Notes: generated by a model from the sequence alone, not told the origin. DNA of 64,000 nt from Hyphomicrobium_A sp965243865 (GCF_965243865.1 NZ_OZ251603.1:3224001-3288000); one strand, 5' to 3'; positions 53,538 through 63,509 are shown, numbered from the stretch's first letter. Program-made: numbers and translations.

Positions 53538-54145
53538 GGTGCAGAAGCCTCTGTCGCAGTTGCGGTGCTGGACAGAACCAGGCGCGCATCTGCGAGACGC
53601 TTTACCTGCGCGCCGTTGTGGCTGACGAGCACGACGCTCCGCCCCGCCAGCATTTGAAACCTGATCAACTCTTCTACGAGCGCCGTGCTTTGCGGATCGA
53701 GTGCGCCGGTTGGCTCATCCAATAGCAGCACCTTGGGCTCGTCCAGCAGCGCCCGGACCAGCGCCAGTCGCTGCCGCTCGCCCGTCGACAGCACGGCAAC
53801 GGGTCGATCCAGGGCGCCGGCATCGAGATCGAGCGACACCAGCAGCCGATTGAGCTTTTCAGCGGATGCTTTCGGCGGTAGGCCACCGCGCGGCGTGTCC
53901 GTCCACCAGGCGGGTTCGGCAGCGCAATAGCGCACCAGCCGCCGCCACTCGAACGGCGAAACCTCATGCCGTTCGACGCCGTCGATGAACACCTGTCCTG
54001 GCGCGGGATCGAGATCGGCGATCGCGCGCAACAGCAGCGTTTTGCCAGAGCCCGACGGACCTTCGACCGCAAGGCACTCTCCATCTGCAACCTCGAACGT
54101 GAGGGGCCGCAGCTTCCCAGCCTGCAATCGTTCAACGCGCAGCAC
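53534..54145 (-). CDS. fetA: FetA-like ABC transporter ATP-binding protein
   Basis: The 203-residue ATPase is compact and has all motifs: Walker A GPSGSGKTLLL, signature LSTGERQRLALVRAL, Walker B VLLLDEPTGALD and the H loop VLVSHNG. It is the partner of the overlapping permease. The short length is typical for FetA. It may pump iron or another metal out of the cytoplasm. Confidence 0.92.
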   Translation of the reverse strand: MLRVERLQAGKLRPLTFEVADGECLAVEGPSGSGKTLLLRAIADLDPAPGQVFIDGVERHEVSPFEWRRLVRYCAAEPAWWTDTPRGGLPPKASAEKLNRLLVSLDLDAGALDRPVAVLSTGERQRLALVRALLDEPKVLLLDEPTGALDPQSTALVEELIRFQMLAGRSVVLVSHNGAQVKRLADARLVLSSTATATEASAP

Positions 54146-54228
54146 GGAGTATTCCTTCGGCTCAATGGCCGCCGAGGAGGCTTAGCAGGTCACGTCGCCG
54201 TCCCTGCTACAGCCGGCGCGGAGCGCCT

Positions 54229-54870
54229 TTAAGTGTGCTTCGCAGAAAGGAGGATGTCGGCACCGTCCTGCAGCACTGCAAGGCGCATCTCCGCGCTCGT
54301 CGCCAGCCGGCAGGTGTAATAGGCCTGGATCGTCATCGCGTCGAGCGGCGGCGTGTGCTCGCCCGAGATGAACTCGGCAAGGTGCAGCGGCGCGCGTGCG
54401 TTGGTGCCGCGGCAGCGCACGAGGAAGCTTGGCGTCTCCATCGTGCCGGCCATCTGCACTTCGATGTCGCCGCCGCGCGGCAGAGCCGTGATGGCGCTTG
54501 CGATCATGTTGAGCAGCAGCTTGGCTTTGTCTTTCGGCATGTGCCCGGGCGGGCATTTCCAGTTGAGGGTATGCTTGCCCTTGCCGACGAAGCCGCGCGA
54601 GATCTGCTCGGCCGTGCCGAGGTCGATCATCGCGCCCGCAGATCCAGCCGCCCCGAACGCGAAGCGGCAGAACTGCAAGCGCGCCGACGCCTGCTCCGTC
54701 ACGTTGCGGATCACGTCGAGGGCGTAGTTCTTGGCCTCCTGGTCGTCGTCCTCGTCGAGGATTTCCAGACCATTGTAGATGGCGCCGACGGGGCCGATGA
54801 CGTCGTGACAGATTTTGCTTGAGATGAGTGCCGCGAGTTCAAGATCAGTCGGATTGGCGCGCTCACCCAT
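54229..54870 (-). CDS. chpT: Histidine phosphotransferase ChpT
   Basis: ChpT passes phosphate from the hybrid kinase CckA to CtrA and CpdR, the core cell-cycle relay of alphaproteobacteria. The 213-residue protein has the phosphorylated His in LAALISSKICHDVIGPVGAI, a DHp-like helical pair (about 10-75), and a degenerate ATPase-like domain. Length and the NGLEILDEDDD segment are typical. It is divergent from cysQ, with about 250 bases between them. Confidence 0.95.
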   Translation of the reverse strand: MGERANPTDLELAALISSKICHDVIGPVGAIYNGLEILDEDDDQEAKNYALDVIRNVTEQASARLQFCRFAFGAAGSAGAMIDLGTAEQISRGFVGKGKHTLNWKCPPGHMPKDKAKLLLNMIASAITALPRGGDIEVQMAGTMETPSFLVRCRGTNARAPLHLAEFISGEHTPPLDAMTIQAYYTCRLATSAEMRLAVLQDGADILLSAKHT

Positions 54871-55121
54871 CGATGCCCCCTTCGAGATGTCGCAGAAACG
54901 AATGCTGATAGCCGGATTTTGAGACCGGCAGGCGGGACGCCCTCAACGCGCGCCAACTGGTCCGCTTGCGAAGTGCTGTCGCCATCTGATACACGCGCCG
55001 CAACTTCCATGCAAAGGTCGGCCCCGCGAATTGCTTCCCGTGCGGTGAAGTAGGCAACATGCGCGGTAGACCGGCCATAAGTCGGCCGATACTGGCTGGC
55101 GAATCAGGACGCGAACGGCAG

Positions 55122-55946
55122 ATGAGGCTAGAGGAATACGGATCGTTGGTCGAGGCATTGCTTCCCGCAGTGATGGCTGCAGGACGTGTCGAGATGGGCC
55201 ATTTCGCTGCCGGCGTCGAGGTTTCGACCAAGGCAGATACGACACCGGTGACGATTGCCGACCATGAGGCGGAAGAGATCCTCACCGAAGCGCTGCACCA
55301 AGTGTCGCCAGGCATTCCCGTCATCGCCGAGGAAGCAGTCGCGGCAGGTCGCGTGCCCGCGGTCGAAGATGCATTCTTTCTCGTCGACCCGCTGGATGGA
55401 ACGCGCGCCTTCATCAAAGGCAGCCCCGAGTTCACCATCAACATTGGGCTCATCGTCGGCCACCAGCCGGTGTTCGGCATCATCTACGTGCCGGCCCGTA
55501 GCGAGTTCTTCGCCACGCTCGGCCCTAATGACGCGATCGAGGCCAACATCTCCACGGACGACGTCTCGCCGTCCCTTTCGCGCTGCAACCTGAAGCGCCT
55601 GGTGACCCGCGAACCCGACCGCAACGCGCTGGTCGCCTTCGCCAGCCGCTCGCACGCGACGCAGGACACCGACGAGTTCTTCAAGCATTTGCCCATCGCC
55701 GAACGGCGTAAAGCGAGTTCGTCGCTGAAGTTCTGCCTCATCGCCCGCGGCGAGGCCGACCTCTACGCCCGGCTGGGCCAGACCAGCGAATGGGATACCG
55801 CAGCCGGACAGGCGATCCTCAATGCCGCCGGCGGTTGCGTCACCACGCTCGATGGCAAGCCGCTGCAATACGGCAAGCGCGAGGGCGGCTACGCCAACCC
55901 CTATTTCGTCGCCTGGGGCCGCGAACCGCTGCTCCCGCCGCAATAA
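55122..55946 (+). CDS. cysQ: 3'(2'),5'-bisphosphate nucleotidase
   Basis: CysQ hydrolyses 3'-phosphoadenosine 5'-phosphate, a by-product of sulfate assimilation. The 274-residue protein belongs to the inositol monophosphatase fold, with metal ligands in VIAEEAV, FFLVDPLDGTRAFIKG and EWDTAAGQAILNAAGG. I chose the ATG at 55122 (MRLEEYGSLVEALLP) since the earlier residues of the open frame do not fit the family. The intervening GGSPEFTIN-type loop is normal. Confidence 0.93.
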   Translation: MRLEEYGSLVEALLPAVMAAGRVEMGHFAAGVEVSTKADTTPVTIADHEAEEILTEALHQVSPGIPVIAEEAVAAGRVPAVEDAFFLVDPLDGTRAFIKGSPEFTINIGLIVGHQPVFGIIYVPARSEFFATLGPNDAIEANISTDDVSPSLSRCNLKRLVTREPDRNALVAFASRSHATQDTDEFFKHLPIAERRKASSSLKFCLIARGEADLYARLGQTSEWDTAAGQAILNAAGGCVTTLDGKPLQYGKREGGYANPYFVAWGREPLLPPQ

Positions 55947-56049
55947 CGCCAAGCGCGCTCCCGCCGCCGGCCACACTTTCGCGCAACTTTGCGCTGAAGG
56001 ATCGTTGCCAAGTAGGCCGCGGCCGGCTGACCGCATCAGACCTGCAACC

Positions 56050-56931
56050 ATGATGGATATTCCGATGGCGCTGCATTCGCGCGGACGTCACATTCGTTCC
56101 ACCCTTGCTGCCTTCGCCGCTTTGGCCTCGGTCGCGGCTTTCGCACCTCAGGTCTACGCCCAGGAAAGCTCTGGCGACGGTTATGGCGCCTATTCGGGCG
56201 GCCGCACCGGCACCGACGATTCCTATAAGCCCCCGGCCAATGACGCGAATCAGCCGCAATCGGGAGGTTCGGCCGGCCAGTCACCCTATCGCCCCGGCGG
56301 AGCTTATCGCGAGGACGATAACTATAGCCGCTACGACGACCGGTCTGCCGCCGCGCCGCAAGAGCCGGCCCCTGGCTACGGCGAGCCCTATCACGCGCCG
56401 GGCGAGCAGCCCTATGACGACCGCGGCGGCGGCGGACCGCCCCCGGGAGGCGGTTATTCACAAAATGAGATCATCGACGCGGGGGGCCGCTTCTTTGGCT
56501 CGGTCAGCAAGGGCCTCGCCAGCGTCGTCGAGTACGCCTTCCAGAAATCCGGCCGCCCGAACGGCTACATCCTGGGTACGGATGGTGGCGGCGCGTTTGT
56601 TGCCGGGCTGCGCTATGGTGAGGGCACGCTCTACACCAAGGACGCCGGCACCCATAGGGTCTACTGGCAGGGCCCCTCTATCGGCTACGATTTCGGCGGC
56701 GAGGGCTCCAAAACCATGGTCCTGGTCTACAATCTCCAGGACCCATCGCAGATCTATGAGCGTTTTGCGGGTGTGCAGGGATCGGCCTACCTCGTTGGCG
56801 GCGTCGGAATTCAGTTCCAGACCCACGACAATGTCACCCTGGCGCCGATCCGTTCGGGAATTGGTTTACGTCTAGGTGCGAACATCGGATATTTGAAGTA
56901 TACCCGCACGCCTACCTGGAATCCGTTTTGA
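56050..56931 (+). CDS. DUF1134 envelope-integrity protein, EipA-like
   Basis: The 293-residue protein has a signal peptide (cut near VYAQ at about 38), a disordered Pro-, Gly- and Tyr-rich stretch (about 40-135), and a C-terminal DUF1134 domain of about 150 residues (GRFFGSVSKGLASVVEYAF, then NGYILGTDGGGAFVAGLR). DUF1134 protein EipA of Brucella is periplasmic and supports envelope integrity and virulence. The ATG at 56050 is the first of three close ATGs. The long tandem-like PYDDRGGGG linker is unusual. It stands after cysQ on the same strand. Confidence 0.88.
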   Translation: MMDIPMALHSRGRHIRSTLAAFAALASVAAFAPQVYAQESSGDGYGAYSGGRTGTDDSYKPPANDANQPQSGGSAGQSPYRPGGAYREDDNYSRYDDRSAAAPQEPAPGYGEPYHAPGEQPYDDRGGGGPPPGGGYSQNEIIDAGGRFFGSVSKGLASVVEYAFQKSGRPNGYILGTDGGGAFVAGLRYGEGTLYTKDAGTHRVYWQGPSIGYDFGGEGSKTMVLVYNLQDPSQIYERFAGVQGSAYLVGGVGIQFQTHDNVTLAPIRSGIGLRLGANIGYLKYTRTPTWNPF

Positions 56932-57092
56932 GTCGCAGCGCGGCTTCATGAGGTATGGTCCCGGTCGAAACGCGCTGGAATGGAAGCATTGCGCAGCCAA
57001 CTCGCCAGTTTGAAGACTGAGGTCCAGCGCCTGCGCTCGGTGGCACTGCCGCGCGCGCTCATCGTCATTGTTCGCAGTCGGGGACCATTGGC

Positions 57093-58619
57093 GTGATCAC
57101 AATCGAGATGGTCATGCTGGCGACCTTGGGCTTCCTCACGGCGGCCCTGCTGGCGCTGTTCATTGCACCGCTGTATCGGCGCCGCGTGGCGCGCCTCACC
57201 ACCGAGGCGCTGAAGCGCTCGATGCCGCTCACCGAGACGGAAATCCGCGCCGACAAGGATCGCCTGCGCGCCGAATATGCCATCCGCATCCATAAGCTCG
57301 AGACCAAGGTGGACGAGGCCGCCGAGGCTTCCGCCCGCCAGATGGTCGAGCTCAATCGCCGCGACGCCAACATCTCCGAGCTCGAGGGCGAGCTGGCGCG
57401 CCAGCGCACCTCCCTGGAGGAGCACGAGAACGCCCGCCGCGTGCTTGAGCAGACGATCATGGATCGCCTGCCCAAGGTCGAGCATCGCCTCGCCGAAGCC
57501 CGCAAGCTGCTGTTCCAGCGCGACCGCGAGATTGTCTCGCTCACCCAGTCGAGCGAGAAGCAGGCCCGTGCCCTCGAGGAAACAACGCAGATCAACGCCC
57601 AGCAGACCGATGAGGTGCATCGTCTGAAGGCGGCTTTGAACACGCGCGCATCGAGAAATCGCGATGGTTTCGGTGATCCGCGCTATGACGGCGAAGTCGC
57701 CCTGCGCACCGAAATCGAAGCCCTGCGGGCAAAGACGCGTGAGCAGACCGCGCTGATCGCCCGCCTGCAGTCGCTCGTCGCCCGTGCTGGCCCGACCGCC
57801 GAAACCGCCGATGTCGTAACGGGCAAGGGCTCCGAGGCGATGCGCCCGGCCAAGGTCCGTGCCGCCGGAGCGACGGCTGCCGACGACGCAAAACCATCGC
57901 AGCGCGCCTTCGAAAGGCTGTCCGATACGCCCGACCCGCAGGCCCAGAACGAGATCCGCCGCCTGAAGTCGGTTAATCAGGATCAGGCCGCTGAGCTTTC
58001 GCGCATCAAGGCCGCCCTCTCCACCTACGAAGTGGCCGACAGTGACGACCGCGGCGTCAAGGAGAGCAAAATTGCGCTGAAGGCCCGCCTCTCCGCGCTG
58101 CAGGCGCTGACCGACGAGCAGACGAGCACCATCCAGGCCCTTCGCGCCGAGCTTGCCGCCGGCAACGAAAAGCTCGCCCGCCAGGCCGCCTACTTCATGG
58201 AAGAGATGCGCCGCCTTGGCTCGGTTCCCGCACCCGGGCCCGCCCGCAGGCCGGATGCCGCCGACCCCAAGCGCCCGCTCGCCGAACGCATCAATGATCC
58301 GCGCGTTGCCCGCTTCGTCCGCCCTGGCACCGACGGCCAGCCGGCAAGCCCCGAGAGCACGCCGGCGCCGGCCAACGGAACCTCTGCTGGAACCGCGCCC
58401 GCGGGCAATGCGTCTGCTGCCAATGCCGAAGCAGAGCCGCGCCGCGGTGGTGGCTTCCTCAAGGCTCTCGATGCCGCCACGCTTCCGGTCGAGACGCGCG
58501 TCGAGCACATGCCGGCGGGCGAGCACGCCAACGGCGAAAGTGCATCGCCCGAGATGAAGCGCACGCGCAAGGCGCGCCTGCTCGACCGCATCACCGGGCT
58601 CGACAAAAACTCAGCCTGA
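57093..58619 (+). CDS. Membrane-anchored coiled-coil protein
   Basis: The 508-residue protein has one N-terminal membrane helix (about residues 5-27), then a long coiled coil (about 50-200 and 275-385) rich in Glu, Arg, Ala and Leu, and a disordered Ala/Pro tail ending in a basic segment (RKARLLDRITGLDKNSA). No enzymatic motif is seen. Similar proteins are widespread in Hyphomicrobiales without a known role. The start is GTG. It converges on the bactofilin gene, which suggests a cell-envelope or cytoskeleton setting. Confidence 0.75.
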   Translation: MITIEMVMLATLGFLTAALLALFIAPLYRRRVARLTTEALKRSMPLTETEIRADKDRLRAEYAIRIHKLETKVDEAAEASARQMVELNRRDANISELEGELARQRTSLEEHENARRVLEQTIMDRLPKVEHRLAEARKLLFQRDREIVSLTQSSEKQARALEETTQINAQQTDEVHRLKAALNTRASRNRDGFGDPRYDGEVALRTEIEALRAKTREQTALIARLQSLVARAGPTAETADVVTGKGSEAMRPAKVRAAGATAADDAKPSQRAFERLSDTPDPQAQNEIRRLKSVNQDQAAELSRIKAALSTYEVADSDDRGVKESKIALKARLSALQALTDEQTSTIQALRAELAAGNEKLARQAAYFMEEMRRLGSVPAPGPARRPDAADPKRPLAERINDPRVARFVRPGTDGQPASPESTPAPANGTSAGTAPAGNASAANAEAEPRRGGGFLKALDAATLPVETRVEHMPAGEHANGESASPEMKRTRKARLLDRITGLDKNSA

Positions 58620-58673
58620 AGGCGTGCGTAAACAGGAACGCGGCAGCTTGAGCCGCCGCGCGCCAGCTCGATC

Positions 58674-59177
58674 TCAGCCCGCCGCGTTGCGATGCGTGTC
58701 GAGATTTAGCTCCGGCTGCCAGTCGCTGGCGTCCCGCGCGCTGCGCACGCGGCCGTCGAACTGAGCACCCTCTGCGATGATGAGGTTCTTCTGCACGATG
58801 TCGCCGCTGATGCGCGCCGTGTTGTGCAGCGCCACGGTCTCGCCCCGCAGCTGGCCGTTCACCGCGCCATGCACCGTCAGATTGCGCGCGCTCACGGACC
58901 CCGTGACCTTGCCGGTTTCGCCGACAGTGATGTCATCGCCGTGAATGTCCCCCGTGACCTCTCCGGCGATCAGAAGTGCGGTCTTGCACACCAGCGTGAT
59001 CTGCTGCCCGAAGATCGCAAGGTCCGGTCCGATCACCGAAACCTGTCGCGCCGGTGACATCATCGGCGCCCCGGAGGACGACGGCGTGAAATCACGCGAG
59101 GCGGGAGACGTTGGCGGCGTCAGTGACGGTGCGCCAGGCACCTTTTGATCTGGTGGATTTGAACCCCGGCCGAACAC
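58674..59177 (-). CDS. Bactofilin (polymer-forming cytoskeletal protein)
   Basis: The 167-residue protein has a disordered N-terminal region of about 50 residues and a bactofilin beta-helix (DUF583) with repeating turns: GEVTGDIHGDDITVGETG, GSVSARNLTVHGAVNG and ARISGDIVQKNLIIAEG. Bactofilins form filaments that place cell-wall enzymes. I chose the GTG at 59177 because AGGAGG lies seven bases before it; the longer ORF to 59225 has no such site. Confidence 0.92.
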   Translation of the reverse strand: MFGRGSNPPDQKVPGAPSLTPPTSPASRDFTPSSSGAPMMSPARQVSVIGPDLAIFGQQITLVCKTALLIAGEVTGDIHGDDITVGETGKVTGSVSARNLTVHGAVNGQLRGETVALHNTARISGDIVQKNLIIAEGAQFDGRVRSARDASDWQPELNLDTHRNAAG

Positions 59178-59687
59178 GAACGCACCTCCTGCACCTTCCC
59201 CTGGGACTTTGTGGCAACGGACCACGGCCCGATGTGCGAATTATGTCGAGATATCGCCGCGATGCCGTGTTTTCGCGCGACTTGCCCCGCGGCGCTGGGT
59301 TTAACGTTAATCCGTGCGGGTTGGACGGTAAGTGGCAACGTCCGCCCACTTGATGCAAGCGCTGCTCGCCGCGGGGGTGCAATCCGTGAATGCGCGCGAG
59401 CCGCTCACTCTCTATCGGTCCGGACAGTGCCGCACACGTCATCATCGTAAGACCGCTTCCCGCGCGAAGGGATGCTCCGCCACCGGAGAAAAACGCACGC
59501 TCATGCTGCGTTCATCCCACACGTGATTTTTCTTGCGGCAGAGCGCCTGCGCTCGTCCTGCAACACCCGGTAACCTGCTCGGCTGGGCGTCCTGGACTCA
59601 TCCGGGTGCCCAACCTAGAGTCACTCCAACTCAAGAGTGGGCCGGGGGGCACGCTCCAAAAGAATGTTTGCGTTCGGGGGATTTATA
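59178..59687. other. Divergent regulatory gap between bactofilin and metallophosphoesterase genes
   Basis: These 510 bases have no credible ORF. The perfect palindrome TTAACGTTAA at 59301-59310 stands out and lies about 125 bases before the bactofilin start. The metallophosphoesterase gene has a G-run ribosome-binding site at its end. No further promoter was clear. Confidence 0.4.
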
Positions 59688-61628
59688 ATGGCCGACGGGT
59701 CGGGGGAGATTGATTTAAGAGCACTCCCCAAGATGGTGCGCTGGTATAGCCCCGCGCATCTTGTCAGCACCGGCTGGCGCTCCGTCGTCTCGGAGATTTT
59801 CGGCCAATACGCTGACCAGCGCATCATGCAGGCGACGATCGACGGCTTCGCGCCCGAGATCATGAAAATGGTCGTCGGCCGCTATAACTACTCTGATCTT
59901 CGCCAGCTCGGCGACGGCGACAAGGTCTGGGTCGACTACATCGCCGACCTCGGCGACGGCTTCGATTCCACCTATGCGATGGCCTCGCTCGTCAGCCAAC
60001 CGCAAATCGACATCGAAGGCGTCGGCGCGCTGCCGGGAGCCAAGATGCTGATCATGGGCGGCGATCAGGTCTATCCGTTCCCGACGCGTCAGGCTTATCG
60101 CGAACGCTTCGCCATGCCCTACGCAACAGCGCTGCCGCCGGCGCCCGATGGCGGTTGGCGGCGTCTGCTCTTCGTGCTGCCCGGCAACCACGACTGGTAC
60201 GACGGACTTTCCTCGTTCGACCACATGTTCTGCAAGGCGCGCTTCGGCCACGCCTCGGAGAACAAGATCGGCGGCTGGCTCTGCCCGCAGCACCGCAGCT
60301 ACTTCGCCATCCGCCTTCCGCACAACTGGTGGATCTGGGGCGCCGACATTCAGCTCGCGCAATATCTCGACGCCGGACAGATCCTCTACTTCGAGGGCAT
60401 CGCCCAGGAGATGAAGGCGCACCCGACCGAAGCGCCAAAGCTCATTCTTTGCACCGCGGAGCCGAGCTGGAACTACGACAAAGACGAAAAGCTCCAGGGC
60501 GAAGACAATCTCTCGACGATCACCAAGATCGCCACTGATGCCGGCGCACGCGTCGCCGCCGTGGTCGCCGGCGACCTGCATCACTACAGCCGCTACGAGT
60601 CGAAGGAGACCGGCACGCAGTTCTTCACGGCCGGAGGCGGCGGCGCCTATTTCTCTCCAACCCACTATCTCGACGACACGCGCAAGGTGGCTTGGGGCGA
60701 CAGGAAGCTCGAGCTGAACCTCAAGTGCCAGATCAAGGACGGCAAGCCGACCGGCAAGCCTTCGTGCTGGCCCTCACGGTCAGAGAGCCGCTGGCTCAGC
60801 CTGCGCACGCTTGCGTTCCCCTTTAGCAACTACGGCTATGCCGTCGCGCTGGGCATCATCTACTGGGTGATGATCTGGATGTTCTCGACTACGCCGTACA
60901 ACGGCAAGACCGTCGGCGAGACCATCCTGCACGATCCGAGTTTCCACTGGTGGCCGGGAATCTTCATGCTTGCCCCGCTCGCCGCCGCAACGAACGTCAT
61001 TCTCGGCATATGGTGCCTGGCGCTTTGGGTCGTGCTCTACGGTTACGCTGACAGTGCCTGGGGCAAGAAGGCCAAGCTGTTACTCGGCACGCTGCATTGG
61101 CTCGCGCACATCGCAACGATGATCGCGCTCTATTATGCCGTCTCCTACGTCTCGTTCTATCTCGTCGAGACCGCGTGGCCGCAGGCGCGTGAAGTCCTGG
61201 AAAACCTTGATCTGCGCACCACCGCCGACGTGCGCGAGCTCTTGCGCGCCATCGTCATATTCCCGCTCATCATGATTTTCATCGGCGGCCTCGTCGCCGG
61301 GTTCGTGTGGGGCGCCTACCTCACGATTTCCTGCCTCATGGGATTACATTGCGATCAAGCCTTCGCCTCGATGGCTATCCCTGACTACAAAAACTTCCTG
61401 CGCATGAAGGTCGAGCCCAACAAGCTGACGATCTATTCCATCGGCCTGCGCCGCACGCCGCGCCGCTGGTCGTGGCGCAAGACCAAGGATACGGGGCTCG
61501 GCGCCGTCGCTGGACCCGCCATCGTGCCCGCACGCCCGCTGCGTCCCAGCCTCATTGACGGCCCGGTCGAGATCCGCGTCGGCGCCTTGAAGCGGCCGCC
61601 GCAGGGTTCCGGTTCGGCGGTGGTGTGA
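59688..61628 (+). CDS. Membrane metallophosphoesterase
   Basis: The 646-residue protein has a calcineurin-like phosphoesterase domain in its first 350 residues, with ADLGDGFDSTYA, MGGDQVYPFP, VLPGNHDWYDG and VVAGDLHHYSRY. The second half has five or six membrane helices (about 365-590) and a soluble tail. The first motif has Asp but not the usual DxH His, so metal binding may differ. The ATG at 59688 has GGGGG seven bases before it. The next frame opens at GTGA on its stop, so it may be coupled to the GMC genes. The substrate is unknown. Confidence 0.8.
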   Translation: MADGSGEIDLRALPKMVRWYSPAHLVSTGWRSVVSEIFGQYADQRIMQATIDGFAPEIMKMVVGRYNYSDLRQLGDGDKVWVDYIADLGDGFDSTYAMASLVSQPQIDIEGVGALPGAKMLIMGGDQVYPFPTRQAYRERFAMPYATALPPAPDGGWRRLLFVLPGNHDWYDGLSSFDHMFCKARFGHASENKIGGWLCPQHRSYFAIRLPHNWWIWGADIQLAQYLDAGQILYFEGIAQEMKAHPTEAPKLILCTAEPSWNYDKDEKLQGEDNLSTITKIATDAGARVAAVVAGDLHHYSRYESKETGTQFFTAGGGGAYFSPTHYLDDTRKVAWGDRKLELNLKCQIKDGKPTGKPSCWPSRSESRWLSLRTLAFPFSNYGYAVALGIIYWVMIWMFSTTPYNGKTVGETILHDPSFHWWPGIFMLAPLAAATNVILGIWCLALWVVLYGYADSAWGKKAKLLLGTLHWLAHIATMIALYYAVSYVSFYLVETAWPQAREVLENLDLRTTADVRELLRAIVIFPLIMIFIGGLVAGFVWGAYLTISCLMGLHCDQAFASMAIPDYKNFLRMKVEPNKLTIYSIGLRRTPRRWSWRKTKDTGLGAVAGPAIVPARPLRPSLIDGPVEIRVGALKRPPQGSGSAVV

Positions 61629-61690
61629 AATCTAGAAGCAGCGCCGGGTTTTCCATGACGAGCGTTGCCGGTAACGGGAGACGGAAGAGC

Positions 61691-63508
61691 ATGCAGGCGC
61701 GCCTGGCGATGCCCGCTTCTAAGCTCAAAGCGCACTACGACGTTGTCGTGGTGGGGTCCGGCTACGGCGCCGGCGTCGCCGCTGCTCGCCTCGCCCGCTG
61801 TGGCCGCAAGGTTGCCGTGCTGGAGCGCGGACGCGAATTCCTGCCCGGCGACTTCCCCGAGAACGTCCCCCAGGCGAGTCGTGAAACACAGGTTTCCGGT
61901 GCGCGCGGCCACATGGGATCGCGAACCGCGCTTTACGATGTCCGCGTCGGCGACGACATCCACGTCATGATGGCCTGCGGCCTCGGCGGCACGTCGCTGA
62001 TCAACGCCAACGTCTGCCTCGCGCCCGATCCGCGCGTTTTCGACGATGCGGCATGGCCTTCCGCCGTGCGCCGCGACCGCCTGCTGGCCGAGGGCTACGT
62101 CCGCGCCCGCCATATGCTCCGGCCGGAAGCTTCCAGCCGCACGCAGTCATATGAGAAAGTTCGCGCGCTCCGCCTCGCCGCCTCCGCGTTCGAGCGCTCC
62201 GTCGAACCGATCCCGCTGCACGTCGCCCATACCAGCGGCCCCAACGCCGCCGGTGTGCATCAGGAAGCGTGCAAGGAATGCGGCGATTGCTGCGGCGGCT
62301 GCAACGTCGGCGCCAAGACCACCGTTGCCTCCACGTACATCGCCGACGCCGCGGCCTTCGGAGCCGAGGTGTTCACCGGTGTGCGCGTGCTCTCGCTCTC
62401 CAAGGACGAGCGCAACGGCTGGCGCGTCTGGGCCATGCCGACGGACGAAGACACCCCGCGCGGCCACAAGTATTTCGTCACCGCTGACATCGTCGTTCTC
62501 GGCGCCGGCACGCTTGGCTCCACCGAAATACTCCTGCGCTCCAAGGCTGAGGGACTTGCTCTCTCGCACTGGCTCGGCAGCCGCTTCACATCCAACGGCG
62601 ATGCCATCGCGCTCGCCTACAACAACGATGTCGAGGTGAACGGTATCGGCGTCGGCGATCCCGCCAAGGCCGCCGTGCCCCCGGTCGGCCAGGCCGTCAA
62701 CGCACTCATCGATCTGCGCGACACCAAGGACGTGCGCGACGGCCTAGCCATGTGCGAGTGCGCATTGCCCAGTGCCTTCGCGTCAGCGCTCCCGGCCTTA
62801 CTTGCCCCCGGCGCCGCCGTCTTCGGCGAGCCCGAGAAGCGCACGCTGGGCGATGAGCTCGAAGCCATCGAGCGCGCCACCGACAGCCTGCTCAAGGGCG
62901 CCTATCAGGGCGCCGTCCACAACACGCAGACGTTTCTCGCCGTCGGCCACGATGCGGGCAACGGCGTGATGCGCCTCGAGAGCGACCGCATCGCCATTGA
63001 ATGGACCAACGGCCCCGGCCAGCGCGTCTTCCAGCGCATCGAGGAAATGGTGAGGACGGCAGCGCACGCGACCGGCGGCAGCTACATGCGTAATCCGGCA
63101 ACCGAGAAAATTTTCGGCGGCAACCTGATGACCGTGCATCCGCTCGGCGGCTGCACGATGGGCGAGACCAGCCGCACCGGCGTCGTCAACCACAAGGGCC
63201 AGGTGTTCGACACGAGCGCCGGCTCATTGCCTGATGCCGTGCACGAAGGCCTCTACGTTTGCGACGGCGCGGTCGTGCCGTGCCCGCTTGGCATTCATCC
63301 GCTGCTGACCATCACGGCGCTTGCCGAGCGCACCATGATCCATCTCGCGCACGATTACGGTTGGCACATCTCTGACGCGCCAACGCCCGCGCGCACCACA
63401 GAGCAGATTCCGGCTGCCGCACCGTCGGAGGAAAGGCCGCGCGAGCGCAGGCTTCCCTGGTTTGCGCGCTGGCTGAGGCGCTCACCGGCGCCGGTCGAGG
63501 GAGAGTGA
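61691..63508 (+). CDS. GMC oxidoreductase, cholesterol oxidase-like
   Basis: The 605-residue FAD enzyme has the dinucleotide loop VVVVGSGYGAGVAAARLAR near residue 20, ACGLGGTSLINANVCL, and the GMC C-terminal motifs GNLMTVHPLGGCTMG and PCPLGIHPLLTITALAE. A Cys-rich loop ECGDCCGGCNVGAKTT lies near residue 200, as in ChoD-type cholesterol and long-chain alcohol oxidases. I favour the ATG at 61691 (GGAAGAG upstream); a GTG at 61625 overlapping the previous stop is also possible. A paralogue follows after one base. Confidence 0.85.
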   Translation: MQARLAMPASKLKAHYDVVVVGSGYGAGVAAARLARCGRKVAVLERGREFLPGDFPENVPQASRETQVSGARGHMGSRTALYDVRVGDDIHVMMACGLGGTSLINANVCLAPDPRVFDDAAWPSAVRRDRLLAEGYVRARHMLRPEASSRTQSYEKVRALRLAASAFERSVEPIPLHVAHTSGPNAAGVHQEACKECGDCCGGCNVGAKTTVASTYIADAAAFGAEVFTGVRVLSLSKDERNGWRVWAMPTDEDTPRGHKYFVTADIVVLGAGTLGSTEILLRSKAEGLALSHWLGSRFTSNGDAIALAYNNDVEVNGIGVGDPAKAAVPPVGQAVNALIDLRDTKDVRDGLAMCECALPSAFASALPALLAPGAAVFGEPEKRTLGDELEAIERATDSLLKGAYQGAVHNTQTFLAVGHDAGNGVMRLESDRIAIEWTNGPGQRVFQRIEEMVRTAAHATGGSYMRNPATEKIFGGNLMTVHPLGGCTMGETSRTGVVNHKGQVFDTSAGSLPDAVHEGLYVCDGAVVPCPLGIHPLLTITALAERTMIHLAHDYGWHISDAPTPARTTEQIPAAAPSEERPRERRLPWFARWLRRSPAPVEGE

Positions 63509-63509
63509 T

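Noticed and set aside
59150..59175. tRNA T-arm-like sequence GGGTTCAAATCCACC on the minus strand
   Set aside because: It encodes SNPPDQ of bactofilin in frame and no acceptor stem, D arm or anticodon arm surrounds it.
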